Assembly (NCBI GenBank): GCA_021848365.1
Contig: JAJZUS010000002.1
Location: 1-64,000 of the forward strand
Direction: 5' to 3'
Length of the DNA stretch: 64,000 nt
From: Actinomycetes bacterium
Lineage (GTDB): Bacteria > Actinomycetota > Acidimicrobiia > Acidimicrobiales > RAAP-2
This document shows positions 24,011 through 32,107 of this stretch, in pieces. Below the pieces are notes generated by a model, which was not told the origin of the DNA, did no database searches, and saw nothing but the letters and a program-made list of their open reading frames with translations. The position numbers and the translations under genes are program-made. Each line of letters opens with the position of its first letter. Within the stretch, counting starts at the first letter, position 1.

Positions 24011-25180
24011 ATGCTCGCGCGCGACCGTAGCCTCAACCTCACCGCCGCCTCCGTCAGTGACTACCGCGAGCGTGCTCGGCGCCGTCTACCCCGCCAGCTC
24101 TTCGACTACCTCGACGGAGGGGCCTTCGCCGAGGTGACCCTCGAACGCAATCGAGTCGACCTCGAGGCCATCGCGTTTCGCCAGCGAGTGTTGCGCGACG
24201 TGTCCGATCGCCGGCTCGAGACCCGCGTCCTCGGCCAGGACCTCGCCATGCCGGTCATCCTCGCCCCCGTCGGGTTCGGCGGCATGTTCGCCCCCCGGGC
24301 CGAAGTGCTCGCGGCACGAGCGGCCGCCGCGGCCGGCGTCCCCTTCGTCGAGTCGACGCTCTCCGTGTGCAGCCTGGAGGAGGTGACGCGCGAAGTCCGC
24401 CCGCCCTGGTTCCAGCTCTACGTGATGAAGGATCGGCGCTACGCCGAGGACCTCATGGCGCGGGCTGAGGCGGCCCAGTGCCCGACTCTCGTCCTCACCG
24501 TGGACCTGCCCGTCGTCGGACAGCGCTACCGCGACGCCCGCAACGGGATCGGGGCCCCCATCGGCCGGACCGCCCAGATACGTCGCGGCTTCGACGTGGC
24601 ACGCCACGCCCGCTGGGTGCGCGAGGTCGCTCGCGGTGGACGCCCGCTGACCTTCGGGAACCTCACCGCGGCCCTTCCCGACGCGCGAGTTCCGAACGAC
24701 TTCCAGCACTGGGTCGCCGGACAGTTCGACCCCGCGGTCACCTGGGACGACCTGGCGTGGGTTCGACGGCACTGGAGTGGGCCGGTCGTCCTCAAGGGGA
24801 TCCTCGACCCCGAGGACGCGCGACGGGCTCGCGACGCCGGGGTGGATGGCGTCATCGTCTCGAATCACGGTGGTCGCCAACTCGACGGCGTCCCGTCGAC
24901 GATTCGCGCCCTCCCCGCCGTCGCGGCGGCCGTGGGGTCCGAGGTCGAGGTCCTGATGGATGGTGGCGTGCGCAGCGGACTCGACGTGGCGAAGGCCCTG
25001 GCCCTCGGTGCTCGTGCCTGCCTGGTCGGCCGGGCCTGGGCCTACGCGGTAGCGGCCGACGGCGAGCGTGGCGTGCGCCGGGTACTCGAGATCATGCGCG
25101 AGGAGATGCGGGTGACCCTGGGGCTCACGGGTGTGAACGACGTGGCGGATCTGACGCCCGACGCCCTGATCTCCTTCTAG
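24011..25180 (+). CDS. FMN-dependent alpha-hydroxy-acid dehydrogenase, LldD-like
   Basis: 389 residues. DYRERARRRLPRQLFDYLDG, the FMN site MPVILAPVGF, FQLYVMKD, and the active-site SNHGGRQLDG with the catalytic His are conserved and arranged as in L-lactate dehydrogenase LldD. Glycolate oxidases share the fold, and the neighbouring glycolate/glycerate genes make glycolate a possible substrate; sequence alone favours lactate. Its stop overlaps that of the converging gene. Confidence 0.8.
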   Translation: MLARDRSLNLTAASVSDYRERARRRLPRQLFDYLDGGAFAEVTLERNRVDLEAIAFRQRVLRDVSDRRLETRVLGQDLAMPVILAPVGFGGMFAPRAEVLAARAAAAAGVPFVESTLSVCSLEEVTREVRPPWFQLYVMKDRRYAEDLMARAEAAQCPTLVLTVDLPVVGQRYRDARNGIGAPIGRTAQIRRGFDVARHARWVREVARGGRPLTFGNLTAALPDARVPNDFQHWVAGQFDPAVTWDDLAWVRRHWSGPVVLKGILDPEDARRARDAGVDGVIVSNHGGRQLDGVPSTIRALPAVAAAVGSEVEVLMDGGVRSGLDVAKALALGARACLVGRAWAYAVAADGERGVRRVLEIMREEMRVTLGLTGVNDVADLTPDALISF

Positions 25181-25971
25181 GGCGTGACCTCCAGGCGCTC
25201 ACCCAGGAAGGCGACGACGCGGTCCAGGGCACGCCGGGTCGGCGAGCCGAAGTCGTCGCGGTAGTCCTCGGTGAGTACCGAGTGAGCGTGGCGACCGTAG
25301 CCCCACGGGTCGTCGTCACCGCTCGGGATCTCGACGCCCTCGAATCGCTCGCCGAGCAGCTCACGCAGGGCCGCGAAGCGCTCCGCCGGTGACTTCGCGT
25401 CCTCGCTGAAGCGCAGGCCGAGAGCGCAGAGCCCGCTCATGGCTCGTCGCGCCAGGACCTCCCGGTCGAGCGGATCCACTCCGAGGTCGCGGCGCCGCCG
25501 AGCCGTCACGGGTAGGGGAAGCGCGGGCTGGCTGAGGACCGGGGCCACGACGACCGGATCGACCGCCATGGCCAGGGCGAGGCCACCGGTCACGCACATG
25601 CCGACGACCCCGACGCCCGGGCCCCCGCATCGGGCGTGCACCTGACGCGCCACCTCGCGCAAGGGTCCGACCACGCGACTCGTTCGCCCGGTGGCCCAGA
25701 CCGTGAACTCCCGGCTGACGCACACCCTCGCGAATTGAGTGGCGCCGGTCAGCAGGGTCGGCTCCCGACCCGGCTCTCCGAAGAGCGACGGGAGGACGAC
25801 GGTGTGACCCCGCGCCACCAGTCGCTCCGCGAATCCGAGAACGGCTGGCGTGATGCCGGGCACCTCGTGCAGGACGAGCACGGCCGGTCCCGAGCCACGC
25901 CGGAACGTCACCACCGGCCCCCCCGTCGTCGCGATGCTCTCCCGGAGCCACCCGTCGGCGTCGGCCGTCAC
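25177..25971 (-). CDS. Dienelactone hydrolase family protein
   Basis: 264 residues. The start is GTG 25971, overlapping the stop of the YaaA-type gene (GTGA). PAVLVLHEVPGITP is the oxyanion region and GMCVTGG carries the Cys nucleophile typical of dienelactone hydrolases. YGRHAHSVLTEDY near the C-terminus holds the likely catalytic His. Substrate unknown; no aromatic-degradation genes are nearby. Confidence 0.75.
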   Translation of the reverse strand: MTADADGWLRESIATTGGPVVTFRRGSGPAVLVLHEVPGITPAVLGFAERLVARGHTVVLPSLFGEPGREPTLLTGATQFARVCVSREFTVWATGRTSRVVGPLREVARQVHARCGGPGVGVVGMCVTGGLALAMAVDPVVVAPVLSQPALPLPVTARRRRDLGVDPLDREVLARRAMSGLCALGLRFSEDAKSPAERFAALRELLGERFEGVEIPSGDDDPWGYGRHAHSVLTEDYRDDFGSPTRRALDRVVAFLGERLEVTP

Positions 25972-26702
25972 GGCGCGCCCGCGGATGCACCGGGAGCCCG
26001 GACCAGCACTCCGGACTCGCGGTACGTCGCCCGCCAGCCTCGCCAGTGGAATCCCGGCACGGCGTCGAGACCCCAGAGCAGGATCGTCCGCGCCAGGGCA
26101 CCCTTCACGGCCTTCGCTGCGTGGCCCGCGGCGCGACGACCATCGGCCGCGACGAAATCGACCGGGACGAGCGACGGGAGACCCTCGAGCGCGCCCAGGG
26201 CCCGTCGGTGTTCGCTCGGCAGGAGATCGACGATCGGGCGGCCCCCGCTCCACTCACGGATCAGGTCACCGAGGATCGGGCGCCAAAAGGCGTCCAGCCG
26301 ACCCGGCCCGACCACCGTCGCATCGAACGTCAGCCGGTAGTCGACGAGTCGATCGCGCGCCGTCGTCACCCCGTAGAGGGCCGACGGGACGAGTACCCGC
26401 CCCCGCTGCTCGTCCGTGAGCGTCTCGGGCTCGAGGTGCTGCCACACCACTCCGTCATAGCGCCACCAAGCGGGAGCCGTCGGGCCATCGAGGTCGCCGT
26501 CGCGATACCGCTCGAGCGTCGCCCCGCGGGCCCCGAGGATCCGCGCGAAGCCCTCCGCGTCACGAGCCGCCTCCGCGACGGCCGTTCGGACCCTGGCCCG
26601 AGCCGGGCCGAGAACCGCCACGAACTCGTCACGCCCGCCCCGCCGCCCTCCGGGTCGCTTGCCCTGGGACGGCGGTAGCAGGATGACGGGGCCGCGCGAC
26701 AC
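25968..26702 (-). CDS. YaaA family (UPF0246) peroxide-stress-type protein
   Basis: 244 residues. The N-terminal LLPPSQGKRPGG and the internal PSALYGVTTARDRLVDYRL and DLLPSEHRRAL segments are characteristic of the YaaA/DUF328 family. In Escherichia coli YaaA limits free iron during H2O2 stress and binds DNA. GTG 26702 starts at the family N-terminus. It is followed with 4-bp overlap by the dienelactone hydrolase gene. Confidence 0.8.
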   Translation of the reverse strand: MSRGPVILLPPSQGKRPGGRRGGRDEFVAVLGPARARVRTAVAEAARDAEGFARILGARGATLERYRDGDLDGPTAPAWWRYDGVVWQHLEPETLTDEQRGRVLVPSALYGVTTARDRLVDYRLTFDATVVGPGRLDAFWRPILGDLIREWSGGRPIVDLLPSEHRRALGALEGLPSLVPVDFVAADGRRAAGHAAKAVKGALARTILLWGLDAVPGFHWRGWRATYRESGVLVRAPGASAGAP

Positions 26703-26721
26703 GGCCCCTCAGGCTAGTGAC

Positions 26722-27000
26722 TCACGCCGCCGAGACCCGCGCCGGTCCGAATCCCAGCGACCGCAGGAAGTTGCGCACCTTGATCACCTGCTCCTCGGTC
26801 AGGTCGCGCGTGCGCGTCGGCCCGAAGGAGACGGTCTCCCCCCCTACCGTGACGGCCCAGTTCCCTCGGTGCGTCTCGTGGACGTCGCCGATTCTCTCGA
26901 GCAGGGCGCAGACGTCACGCCACTGGATGTTGTGGTTGAGCGGGTGGGTGAAGAGCTTCTCCAGCGTCACCCGGTGGTGGTGATCCAACTTGCTCAGCAT
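26722..27000 (-). CDS. Small conserved actinobacterial protein, HicA-like fold possible
   Basis: 92 residues. LEKLFTHPLNHNIQWRDVCALLERIG followed by GNWAVTVGGETVSF is a pattern found in small actinobacterial proteins of unknown role. The W-x-x-V-x-x-L-L-x-x-x-G plus beta-strands suggests a HicA or dsRNA-binding-like alpha/beta fold, but no catalytic His is placed as in HicA toxins and no antitoxin is adjacent. Function unknown. Confidence 0.6.
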   Translation of the reverse strand: MLSKLDHHHRVTLEKLFTHPLNHNIQWRDVCALLERIGDVHETHRGNWAVTVGGETVSFGPTRTRDLTEEQVIKVRNFLRSLGFGPARVSAA

Positions 27001-27033
27001 GCGGTACCCCCTTCGGAGGGCGCGCGAGCACCC

Positions 27034-28245
27034 TCAATGCGAACTATCGCCCCGTGGTCGGTCCGTGTCAAGCAACGCCACGAGCTCGATGTGCTCGGTC
27101 ATGGGGAAGAGGTCGTGAACCTCCAAGTGCCGCAAGGAGAATCCGGTGTCTAAGAATTCTCTCAAATCTCGCGCGAACGTCGCGGCGTCGCACGACACGT
27201 ACACCACGCGGGAGGGTCGTTCGTCCGCGAGGGCGGGCACCACTCCGCGAGCGAGGCCCGCTCGTGGCGGATCGAGGATGACGACGTCGCCCCGCTCCAC
27301 GGCCCCGCGCACGGCGCGGGCCGAGACCGCCGCCGAGCGCACGCTGGCCCGCGGGGAGCCGCTGAGGTTCGCCCGAGCGTCGCGCACGGCGTCGGGTGAG
27401 GACTCGACGGCGATGACACGGCCGCGCGCGCCGACGACACGAGCGGCCGCCAACGCGAAGAGCCCGACCCCGCTGTAGAGGTCGACGACACGCTGACCCG
27501 GCTCCAGGGCGGCCAGGTCGAGGACCCGCTCGGTGAGCAGGGCGGGCGCGTCCACGTGCGACTGCCAGAACGACGTCGGCCCGACCTCGTAGTGGAGGTC
27601 GCCGACGGCGACCCGCGCCGTCGCCGGTCCCCGATAGGGATGACCGTCAATCGTACGAACCGTCGTCGAGCCGTCGTGTCGGCGAACGACCGCGACCGGC
27701 GCGTCACCCAGCGCCCGGAGCTCCACCTCGACCGCGTCGGGCCAGTACTCGGAGAAGGCGGGCGCGACTCGCGGATCGGCGAGCCAGCACATCGCCATCG
27801 TCTGCACGTCGTGCGAACGGAAGCGGCGCATTCCGAGCCGGCCGGCGTCGTCGACCGCCGCCCGAACTCGGGTACGTGACCCCCGCGCCGGGGAGGGGGG
27901 ACGCCGGACGTCGATGGAGTGGTCCACGTGGGCGATGCGGCGAAGGTGGTCGCTTACGAGCGCCGACTTCCACGCCAACTGCGCCGCGTCGTCGGCGTGC
28001 TGCAAGTCGCACCCCCCACAGGCCCCCACGCCCCCGTGGGGACACGGGGGCGTCACCCGGTGGAGGCTCGGGCTCTCGACCTCGACGACCTCGGCTCGCA
28101 CGAACGTGGAACTGCGCTCGCGCACCGTGACCCGGACCCGCTCTCCCACGAGAGCACCCCGAACGAAGGCCACCCGGCCATCGGCCATCCGGGCGACTCC
28201 CCCTCCGGCCGCCGGCCGGAGGATCTCGACGAGCTCGTCACTCAC
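27034..28245 (-). CDS. RumA/TrmA-family RNA (uracil-5-)-methyltransferase
   Basis: 403 residues. An N-terminal TRAM RNA-binding domain (about 1-55) is followed by Cys residues in CPHGGVGACGGCDLQHA that resemble the RumA iron-sulphur cluster ligands. The SAM-binding motif DLYSGVGLFALAAARVV, ILDPPRAGL and the catalytic Cys in VYVSCDAATFARD are conserved. It probably makes m5U in 23S rRNA or tRNA. GTG 28245 overlaps the amidotransferase stop by 4 bp. Confidence 0.85.
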   Translation of the reverse strand: MSDELVEILRPAAGGGVARMADGRVAFVRGALVGERVRVTVRERSSTFVRAEVVEVESPSLHRVTPPCPHGGVGACGGCDLQHADDAAQLAWKSALVSDHLRRIAHVDHSIDVRRPPSPARGSRTRVRAAVDDAGRLGMRRFRSHDVQTMAMCWLADPRVAPAFSEYWPDAVEVELRALGDAPVAVVRRHDGSTTVRTIDGHPYRGPATARVAVGDLHYEVGPTSFWQSHVDAPALLTERVLDLAALEPGQRVVDLYSGVGLFALAAARVVGARGRVIAVESSPDAVRDARANLSGSPRASVRSAAVSARAVRGAVERGDVVILDPPRAGLARGVVPALADERPSRVVYVSCDAATFARDLREFLDTGFSLRHLEVHDLFPMTEHIELVALLDTDRPRGDSSH

Positions 28246-28928
28246 GCGTGGGTGGTGCCGAGGCCGGCCCGCTCCAGGACGACGTCCACCAAGTCCGCCG
28301 CGCGTCGTCGGGCCTCGACCTCGCGCTCTCTCGTCTGCGCGATCAGCGCGGCGACGTCCACGTCGGGGCGGCGCCCGGCCACGGCGTCGGCGGCGAACCA
28401 GTCGGCGAGCTGGGTCGCGTCGACCTCGGGGTGGAATTGCACCCCCACGTGACGACCAATCGCGAACGCCTGGATCGCGCGGGCGGTGCGGGCCCACACG
28501 CTCGCCTCGGCCGGCGGATGACAGACGTCGAAGTGGTACTCCAGCCACGGTCCCTCACCGACGGGACTGCCCGGCTCCGGCACCACCTCGAACCAGCCCA
28601 CCTCGCCCTCGGCGGCCCGTTCGACGTGGCCACCGATCAGTCGGCACAGGGCCTGGGCCCCAAAGCAGATCCCGAAGATCGCCACCCCACGCCGGTCCGC
28701 GTCGCGCAGTAGGTCGAGCTCACGCCCGAACCAGGCCGCCTCGACCGCGGGGTCGTAGACGGCCTCGGACGAGCCGAGGACGACCACGAGGTCCACTCCT
28801 TCGAGGCGTGGTGTCGGCGACGCCGGCCCGACGAGCACGGTCTCCAGGGTCGCCCCCCTGGCGACGAGGGCCTCGCCCACGAGGCCGGGGTGGTCCTCGG
28901 GGTGATGACGCAGGACGAGTACGCGCAC
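28242..28928 (-). CDS. Class I glutamine amidotransferase-like protein
   Basis: 228 residues. The start GTG 28928 gives VRVLVLRHHPEDHPG, the usual N-terminus of GMP-synthase-like amidotransferases. The catalytic Cys lies in FGICFGAQ and the His/Glu pair in GVQFHPE. It stands alone without a synthetase domain, so it may act as a glutaminase partner or on another gamma-glutamyl amide. It is coupled to the downstream methyltransferase. Confidence 0.75.
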   Translation of the reverse strand: MRVLVLRHHPEDHPGLVGEALVARGATLETVLVGPASPTPRLEGVDLVVVLGSSEAVYDPAVEAAWFGRELDLLRDADRRGVAIFGICFGAQALCRLIGGHVERAAEGEVGWFEVVPEPGSPVGEGPWLEYHFDVCHPPAEASVWARTARAIQAFAIGRHVGVQFHPEVDATQLADWFAADAVAGRRPDVDVAALIAQTREREVEARRRAADLVDVVLERAGLGTTHA

Positions 28929-28938
28929 GACGAGACCC

Positions 28939-29214
28939 CTAGTGGACCGGGACGTCCCAGCCCATGGCCTGCGCCACGTCGCGGCAGGTCGGGCACAGTG
29001 GGTATCGCTGAGGGTCCCGGCCGGGGACCCAGACCTTGCCGCACAGGGCTCGGACGGGCGTCCCATTGACCATGCCACCCACGACCGAGTTCTCCAGGGA
29101 GACGAACTCGCCGCCCTCGGGCGTATAGCCCTCGAGGACGATATGGGTGAATCGCTCGTGATCTCCGTCGTCGACCACCGGGGCCGAGATCGTCGTCGTT
29201 TCCACCTGAGTCAC
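28939..29214 (-). CDS. DUF3039 small protein with zinc-ribbon-like end
   Basis: 91 residues. ERFTHIV, ALCGKVWVPGRDPQRYPLCPTC match the DUF3039 family common in actinobacteria. Three Cys (C-G-K and C-P-T-C) could bind a metal. Function unknown. GTG 29214 lies inside a perfect palindrome with its -10 box exactly 6 nt upstream, so the mRNA is probably leaderless. Confidence 0.8.
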   Translation of the reverse strand: MTQVETTTISAPVVDDGDHERFTHIVLEGYTPEGGEFVSLENSVVGGMVNGTPVRALCGKVWVPGRDPQRYPLCPTCRDVAQAMGWDVPVH

Positions 29215-29255
29215 CGGACCACCCTACCGAGGTCGTCGGTAGGGTGGTCCGGTGA
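29211..29255. promoter_or_regulatory. Perfect 45-bp palindrome: bidirectional leaderless promoter
   Basis: Two perfect 20-bp arms (29211-29230 and 29236-29255) flank a GGTCG centre. Each arm contains a TAGGGT box (29240-29245 on plus, 29221-29226 on minus), six bases, then the GTG start of the gene on that side (29252 plus, 29214 minus). The palindrome thus covers both promoters and both start codons. A dimeric regulator could also bind it. Confidence 0.75.
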
Positions 29256-29461
29256 AACGGCGACCGACACCGTCGCGGGGCCTGGGCTCGGCCGCTCCGC
29301 ACGTTCGTCGCGACGGGCGCCCGAAGGCCGCCTACCGAACGGACGCCGAAGCCCGCCAGGCGGCCCAAGCGGCGTGGGCCATCGAGGGTGTGGCGCTCAA
29401 CGCCTACCGGTGTCCCGTCTGCCACCAGTGGCACATCGGGAAGCGCTTCCGCGACGATTAG
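29252..29461 (+). CDS. Small zinc-ribbon-like protein
   Basis: 69 residues. The first half is Arg/Ala-rich and helical (DAEARQAAQAAWAIEG). The end YRCPVCHQWHIGKRF is a short Cys/His knuckle (C-x2-C-x3-H) also seen in small actinobacterial proteins. Function unknown. It shares the palindromic promoter with the divergent DUF3039 gene and starts with a leaderless GTG. Confidence 0.65.
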   Translation: MKRRPTPSRGLGSAAPHVRRDGRPKAAYRTDAEARQAAQAAWAIEGVALNAYRCPVCHQWHIGKRFRDD

Positions 29462-29516
29462 CGCCCGGGTCGCTCCACCGGGCACAATGGGGCAACCTCA
29501 ATCGGAAGGGTGCACC

Positions 29517-29753
29517 ATGGCGGTCCAGGCGTACATCTTGATTCAGACCGAGATCGGCTCGAGCGAGAGCGTCGTCGTGGCAACGCGCGCCGTTGCGGGC
29601 GTCATCGAGTCCTTCGAGGTGACGGGCCCCTACGACGTCATCGTGCGCTGCTCGGCCGACAGCGTCGACGACCTCGGCAAGTTCATCGTCGGAGCCATCC
29701 AGCGGGTCCCGGGCATCACCCGGACGCTGACCTGCCCCGTCGTCAACATCTAA
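29517..29753 (+). CDS. Stand-alone Lrp/AsnC ligand-binding (RAM) domain protein
   Basis: 78 residues that match only the C-terminal effector domain of Lrp/AsnC regulators (AYILIQTEIGSSESV, TGPYDVIVRCSADSVDDLGKFIV, GITRTLTCPVV). No DNA-binding domain is present. Such single-domain proteins may sense amino acids or assemble with full-length Lrp proteins. ATG 29517 has GGAAGGG 6 nt upstream. Its stop overlaps that of the converging gene. Confidence 0.8.
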   Translation: MAVQAYILIQTEIGSSESVVVATRAVAGVIESFEVTGPYDVIVRCSADSVDDLGKFIVGAIQRVPGITRTLTCPVVNI

Positions 29754-30886
29754 CCGAAGGCGCCACGGGCGCCGAAGGTCGCGATCTCGTCGTCGCTCAG
29801 TCCCCAGGCGGAGAGGCCCTCCCGCGTCCCGTACCCAGCCAGGTGGGGTGGCTCCCCGATGTCCGTCGGCGTCGCGGAGAACCGTGGAGCGGGGCGAGGC
29901 TCGATGACATCCTCGACGACCCGGAAGACCCCCCGCTCGACGTTGCGGGGGTGACGGGCAGCCTCGCGCGGGCTGAGGACGGGCGTGACGCAGGCGTCGG
30001 TGCCGGCGAAGACGCCCTCCCACTCGTCGCGCGTCCTCGAGCGAAAGGCCTCCCGGAGGTGCTCGCGCAGGGCCGGCCACTGGTCTCGATCCATCTGTGG
30101 CGGAAGGTCCGCCGGATCGAGATCGAGCCCGCGCAGCAGTTCGGCGTAGAACTGGGGCTCGATCGCGCCCACCGCCACGTAGCGACCGTCGGAGGTCTCG
30201 TAGACGTCGTAGAAGGGAGCACCCCCGTCGAGGATGTTCCGTCCCCGCTGTTCGGTCCAGTAGCCGAGGTTCATGAAGGCGTGCGTCATCAGCATGAGCG
30301 ACGCCGCCCCGTCGACCATGGCCGCGTCCACCACCTGACCCTCGCCGCTCGCGCGGGCGTGCCAGAGGGCCGCGAGGACGCCGACGACGAGGAACAGGGC
30401 ACCTCCACCGAAGTCGCCCACGAGGTTGAGCGGTGGAACGGGGCGTTCGCCGTCTCGGCCGATGGGCCAGAGGGCCCCCGCGAGCGCGATGTAGTTGATG
30501 TCGTGACCCGCCCGGAGACGCTCCGCGCCGGTCTGGCCCCACCCGGTCATACGGCCGTAGACGAGCCGTCGGTTGAACGGACGCAGGTCGTCGGGCCCGA
30601 GTTCGAGCCGTTCCGCGACGCCCGAACGGAAGCCTTCAATCAGGACGTCCGCCGACTCGACCATCCGCCGCACGAGGTCGCGTCCGGCGGGGCTCTTGAG
30701 GTCGACGGCGACCGACCGTCGCGATCGAGCCAGTAGGTCCCACGTGGTGGTGTCCTTCGCCTCGGGGTCGCCCCGTTCGAGCCGCAGGACGTCGGCGCCG
30801 AGCTCCGCGAGCATCGTGCCGGCGAAGGGCCCGGGGCCGATCCCCGCCAACTCGATGACCCGAACTCCCTCGAGGGGCCCGCTCAT
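29750..30886 (-). CDS. CoA-transferase family III, alpha-methylacyl-CoA racemase-like
   Basis: 378 residues. VRVIELAGIGPGPFAGTMLAELGADVLRLE at the N-terminus and LNLVGDFGGGALFL with the catalytic Asp are typical of alpha-methylacyl-CoA racemase rather than formyl- or carnitine-CoA transferases. It would epimerise 2-methyl-branched acyl-CoA for beta-oxidation. It is 10 bp downstream of an acyl-CoA dehydrogenase on the same strand, consistent with branched-chain fatty-acid or sterol side-chain breakdown. Confidence 0.85.
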   Translation of the reverse strand: MSGPLEGVRVIELAGIGPGPFAGTMLAELGADVLRLERGDPEAKDTTTWDLLARSRRSVAVDLKSPAGRDLVRRMVESADVLIEGFRSGVAERLELGPDDLRPFNRRLVYGRMTGWGQTGAERLRAGHDINYIALAGALWPIGRDGERPVPPLNLVGDFGGGALFLVVGVLAALWHARASGEGQVVDAAMVDGAASLMLMTHAFMNLGYWTEQRGRNILDGGAPFYDVYETSDGRYVAVGAIEPQFYAELLRGLDLDPADLPPQMDRDQWPALREHLREAFRSRTRDEWEGVFAGTDACVTPVLSPREAARHPRNVERGVFRVVEDVIEPRPAPRFSATPTDIGEPPHLAGYGTREGLSAWGLSDDEIATFGARGAFG

Positions 30887-30896
30887 CGTAGGAGGA

Positions 30897-32066
30897 TCAG
30901 TCCCACCAGAGGTCGTGGGTCAGGACGCCGCGAGCGATGAGCCCCAGCTGGACCTGACTCGTGCCCTCGACGATCGTGAGCTGGCGGGCGTCCCGGTAGT
31001 ACATCTCGGTCGGGTGCTCCTCCATGTACCCGGCGGCGCCAAGCATCTGGACGGCCAGGCCCGAGGCCCGCACGGCGAGCTCGCTGGCGTAGTACTTCGA
31101 CATCGAGAGGTACGGCACGTACTCCTTGGTGAACTTGCCCTGGTCGGCGAGCCAGGCCGCTCGGTAGGTCAGTAGGCGCGCCGCCTCGATCTCGGTGGCG
31201 CACTTCGCGATCTCCCACTGGATGCCCTGAAAGTCGGCGATCGTCTGGTTGAAGGCGGGCCGGGCCTTCGCGTACTCGGTCGCGTACATGAGGGCACCTT
31301 CGGCGAGCCCGATCCCCCGAGCCGCGACGACTGGTCGCATCGCGTTGAGCGACTGCATGATGAGTCGGAAGTCGCCCGGAATCACCTGGGCCGGGGCGAC
31401 CTTCACGTTGTCGAAGACGATCTCCGCCGTGTCGATGCCCTTGACCCCCATCTTGTGGTCCACGCGGGGACGCGACACCCCGGGACTGTCACCGTCGACG
31501 ATGAAGGCGCCGATGGTCGAGTGCTGCCGCGACGAGGGGTCGCCCATCTTCGCGAAGACGGTGAACCAGTCGGCCTGCACGCCACCCGAGATCCACACCT
31601 TGGTCCCGGAGAGGATGTAGCCCCCCTCGACGTCGGGGTCCGGGACGACGCGCGTCTGCATTCCCGCGACGTCCGAGCCCGCTCCGGGCTCGGACAAGCA
31701 GAACGACGCGCGACGCGACCCGTCAGCGATCCCGGGGAGGTAGCGCTGCTTCTGATCCTCCGTGCCGGCGATCATGATGGGGCCCGTCGGCAGCCGCGTC
31801 AGCAGGAGCATCAGCCCGAGCACGTTCGAGTACTTGGTGACCTCCTCGATCGCGATGGTCAGCCCGAGGATTCCCGCTCCGGAGCCGCCGAACTCCTCCG
31901 GGATGCAGAGCCCGAGCAGGTCCGCGCGACGCAACTCGTCGAAGATGTCCTGCGGATATTCGCCCGTGAGGTCGATCTCCCTCGCTCGCGGCTTGATCTT
32001 GTCCTGGGCCAGTTTGCGCACCGTGTCGCGCAGGGCGAGCAGTTCGTCGGAGAGTTCAAAGTCCAT
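30897..32066 (-). CDS. Acyl-CoA dehydrogenase
   Basis: 389 residues. FCLSEPGAGSDVAGMQT and GTKVWISGG are the FAD/substrate signature regions. YYRDARQLTIVEGTSQVQ holds the catalytic Glu in the position of short- and medium-chain enzymes. It carries out the first oxidation of beta-oxidation. It precedes the racemase-like gene by 10 bp. TACCTT lies exactly 6 nt before ATG 32066, indicating a leaderless transcript. Confidence 0.85.
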   Translation of the reverse strand: MDFELSDELLALRDTVRKLAQDKIKPRAREIDLTGEYPQDIFDELRRADLLGLCIPEEFGGSGAGILGLTIAIEEVTKYSNVLGLMLLLTRLPTGPIMIAGTEDQKQRYLPGIADGSRRASFCLSEPGAGSDVAGMQTRVVPDPDVEGGYILSGTKVWISGGVQADWFTVFAKMGDPSSRQHSTIGAFIVDGDSPGVSRPRVDHKMGVKGIDTAEIVFDNVKVAPAQVIPGDFRLIMQSLNAMRPVVAARGIGLAEGALMYATEYAKARPAFNQTIADFQGIQWEIAKCATEIEAARLLTYRAAWLADQGKFTKEYVPYLSMSKYYASELAVRASGLAVQMLGAAGYMEEHPTEMYYRDARQLTIVEGTSQVQLGLIARGVLTHDLWWD

Positions 32067-32107
32067 GGCCCCAAGGTAGTTCGTCGGCCGTGTGCCAACA
32101 TTTCCCC

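Noticed and set aside
26722-27000. HicA toxin of a HicAB pair
   Set aside because: The fold may be similar, but the catalytic His context of HicA is missing and no HicB-like gene is adjacent.
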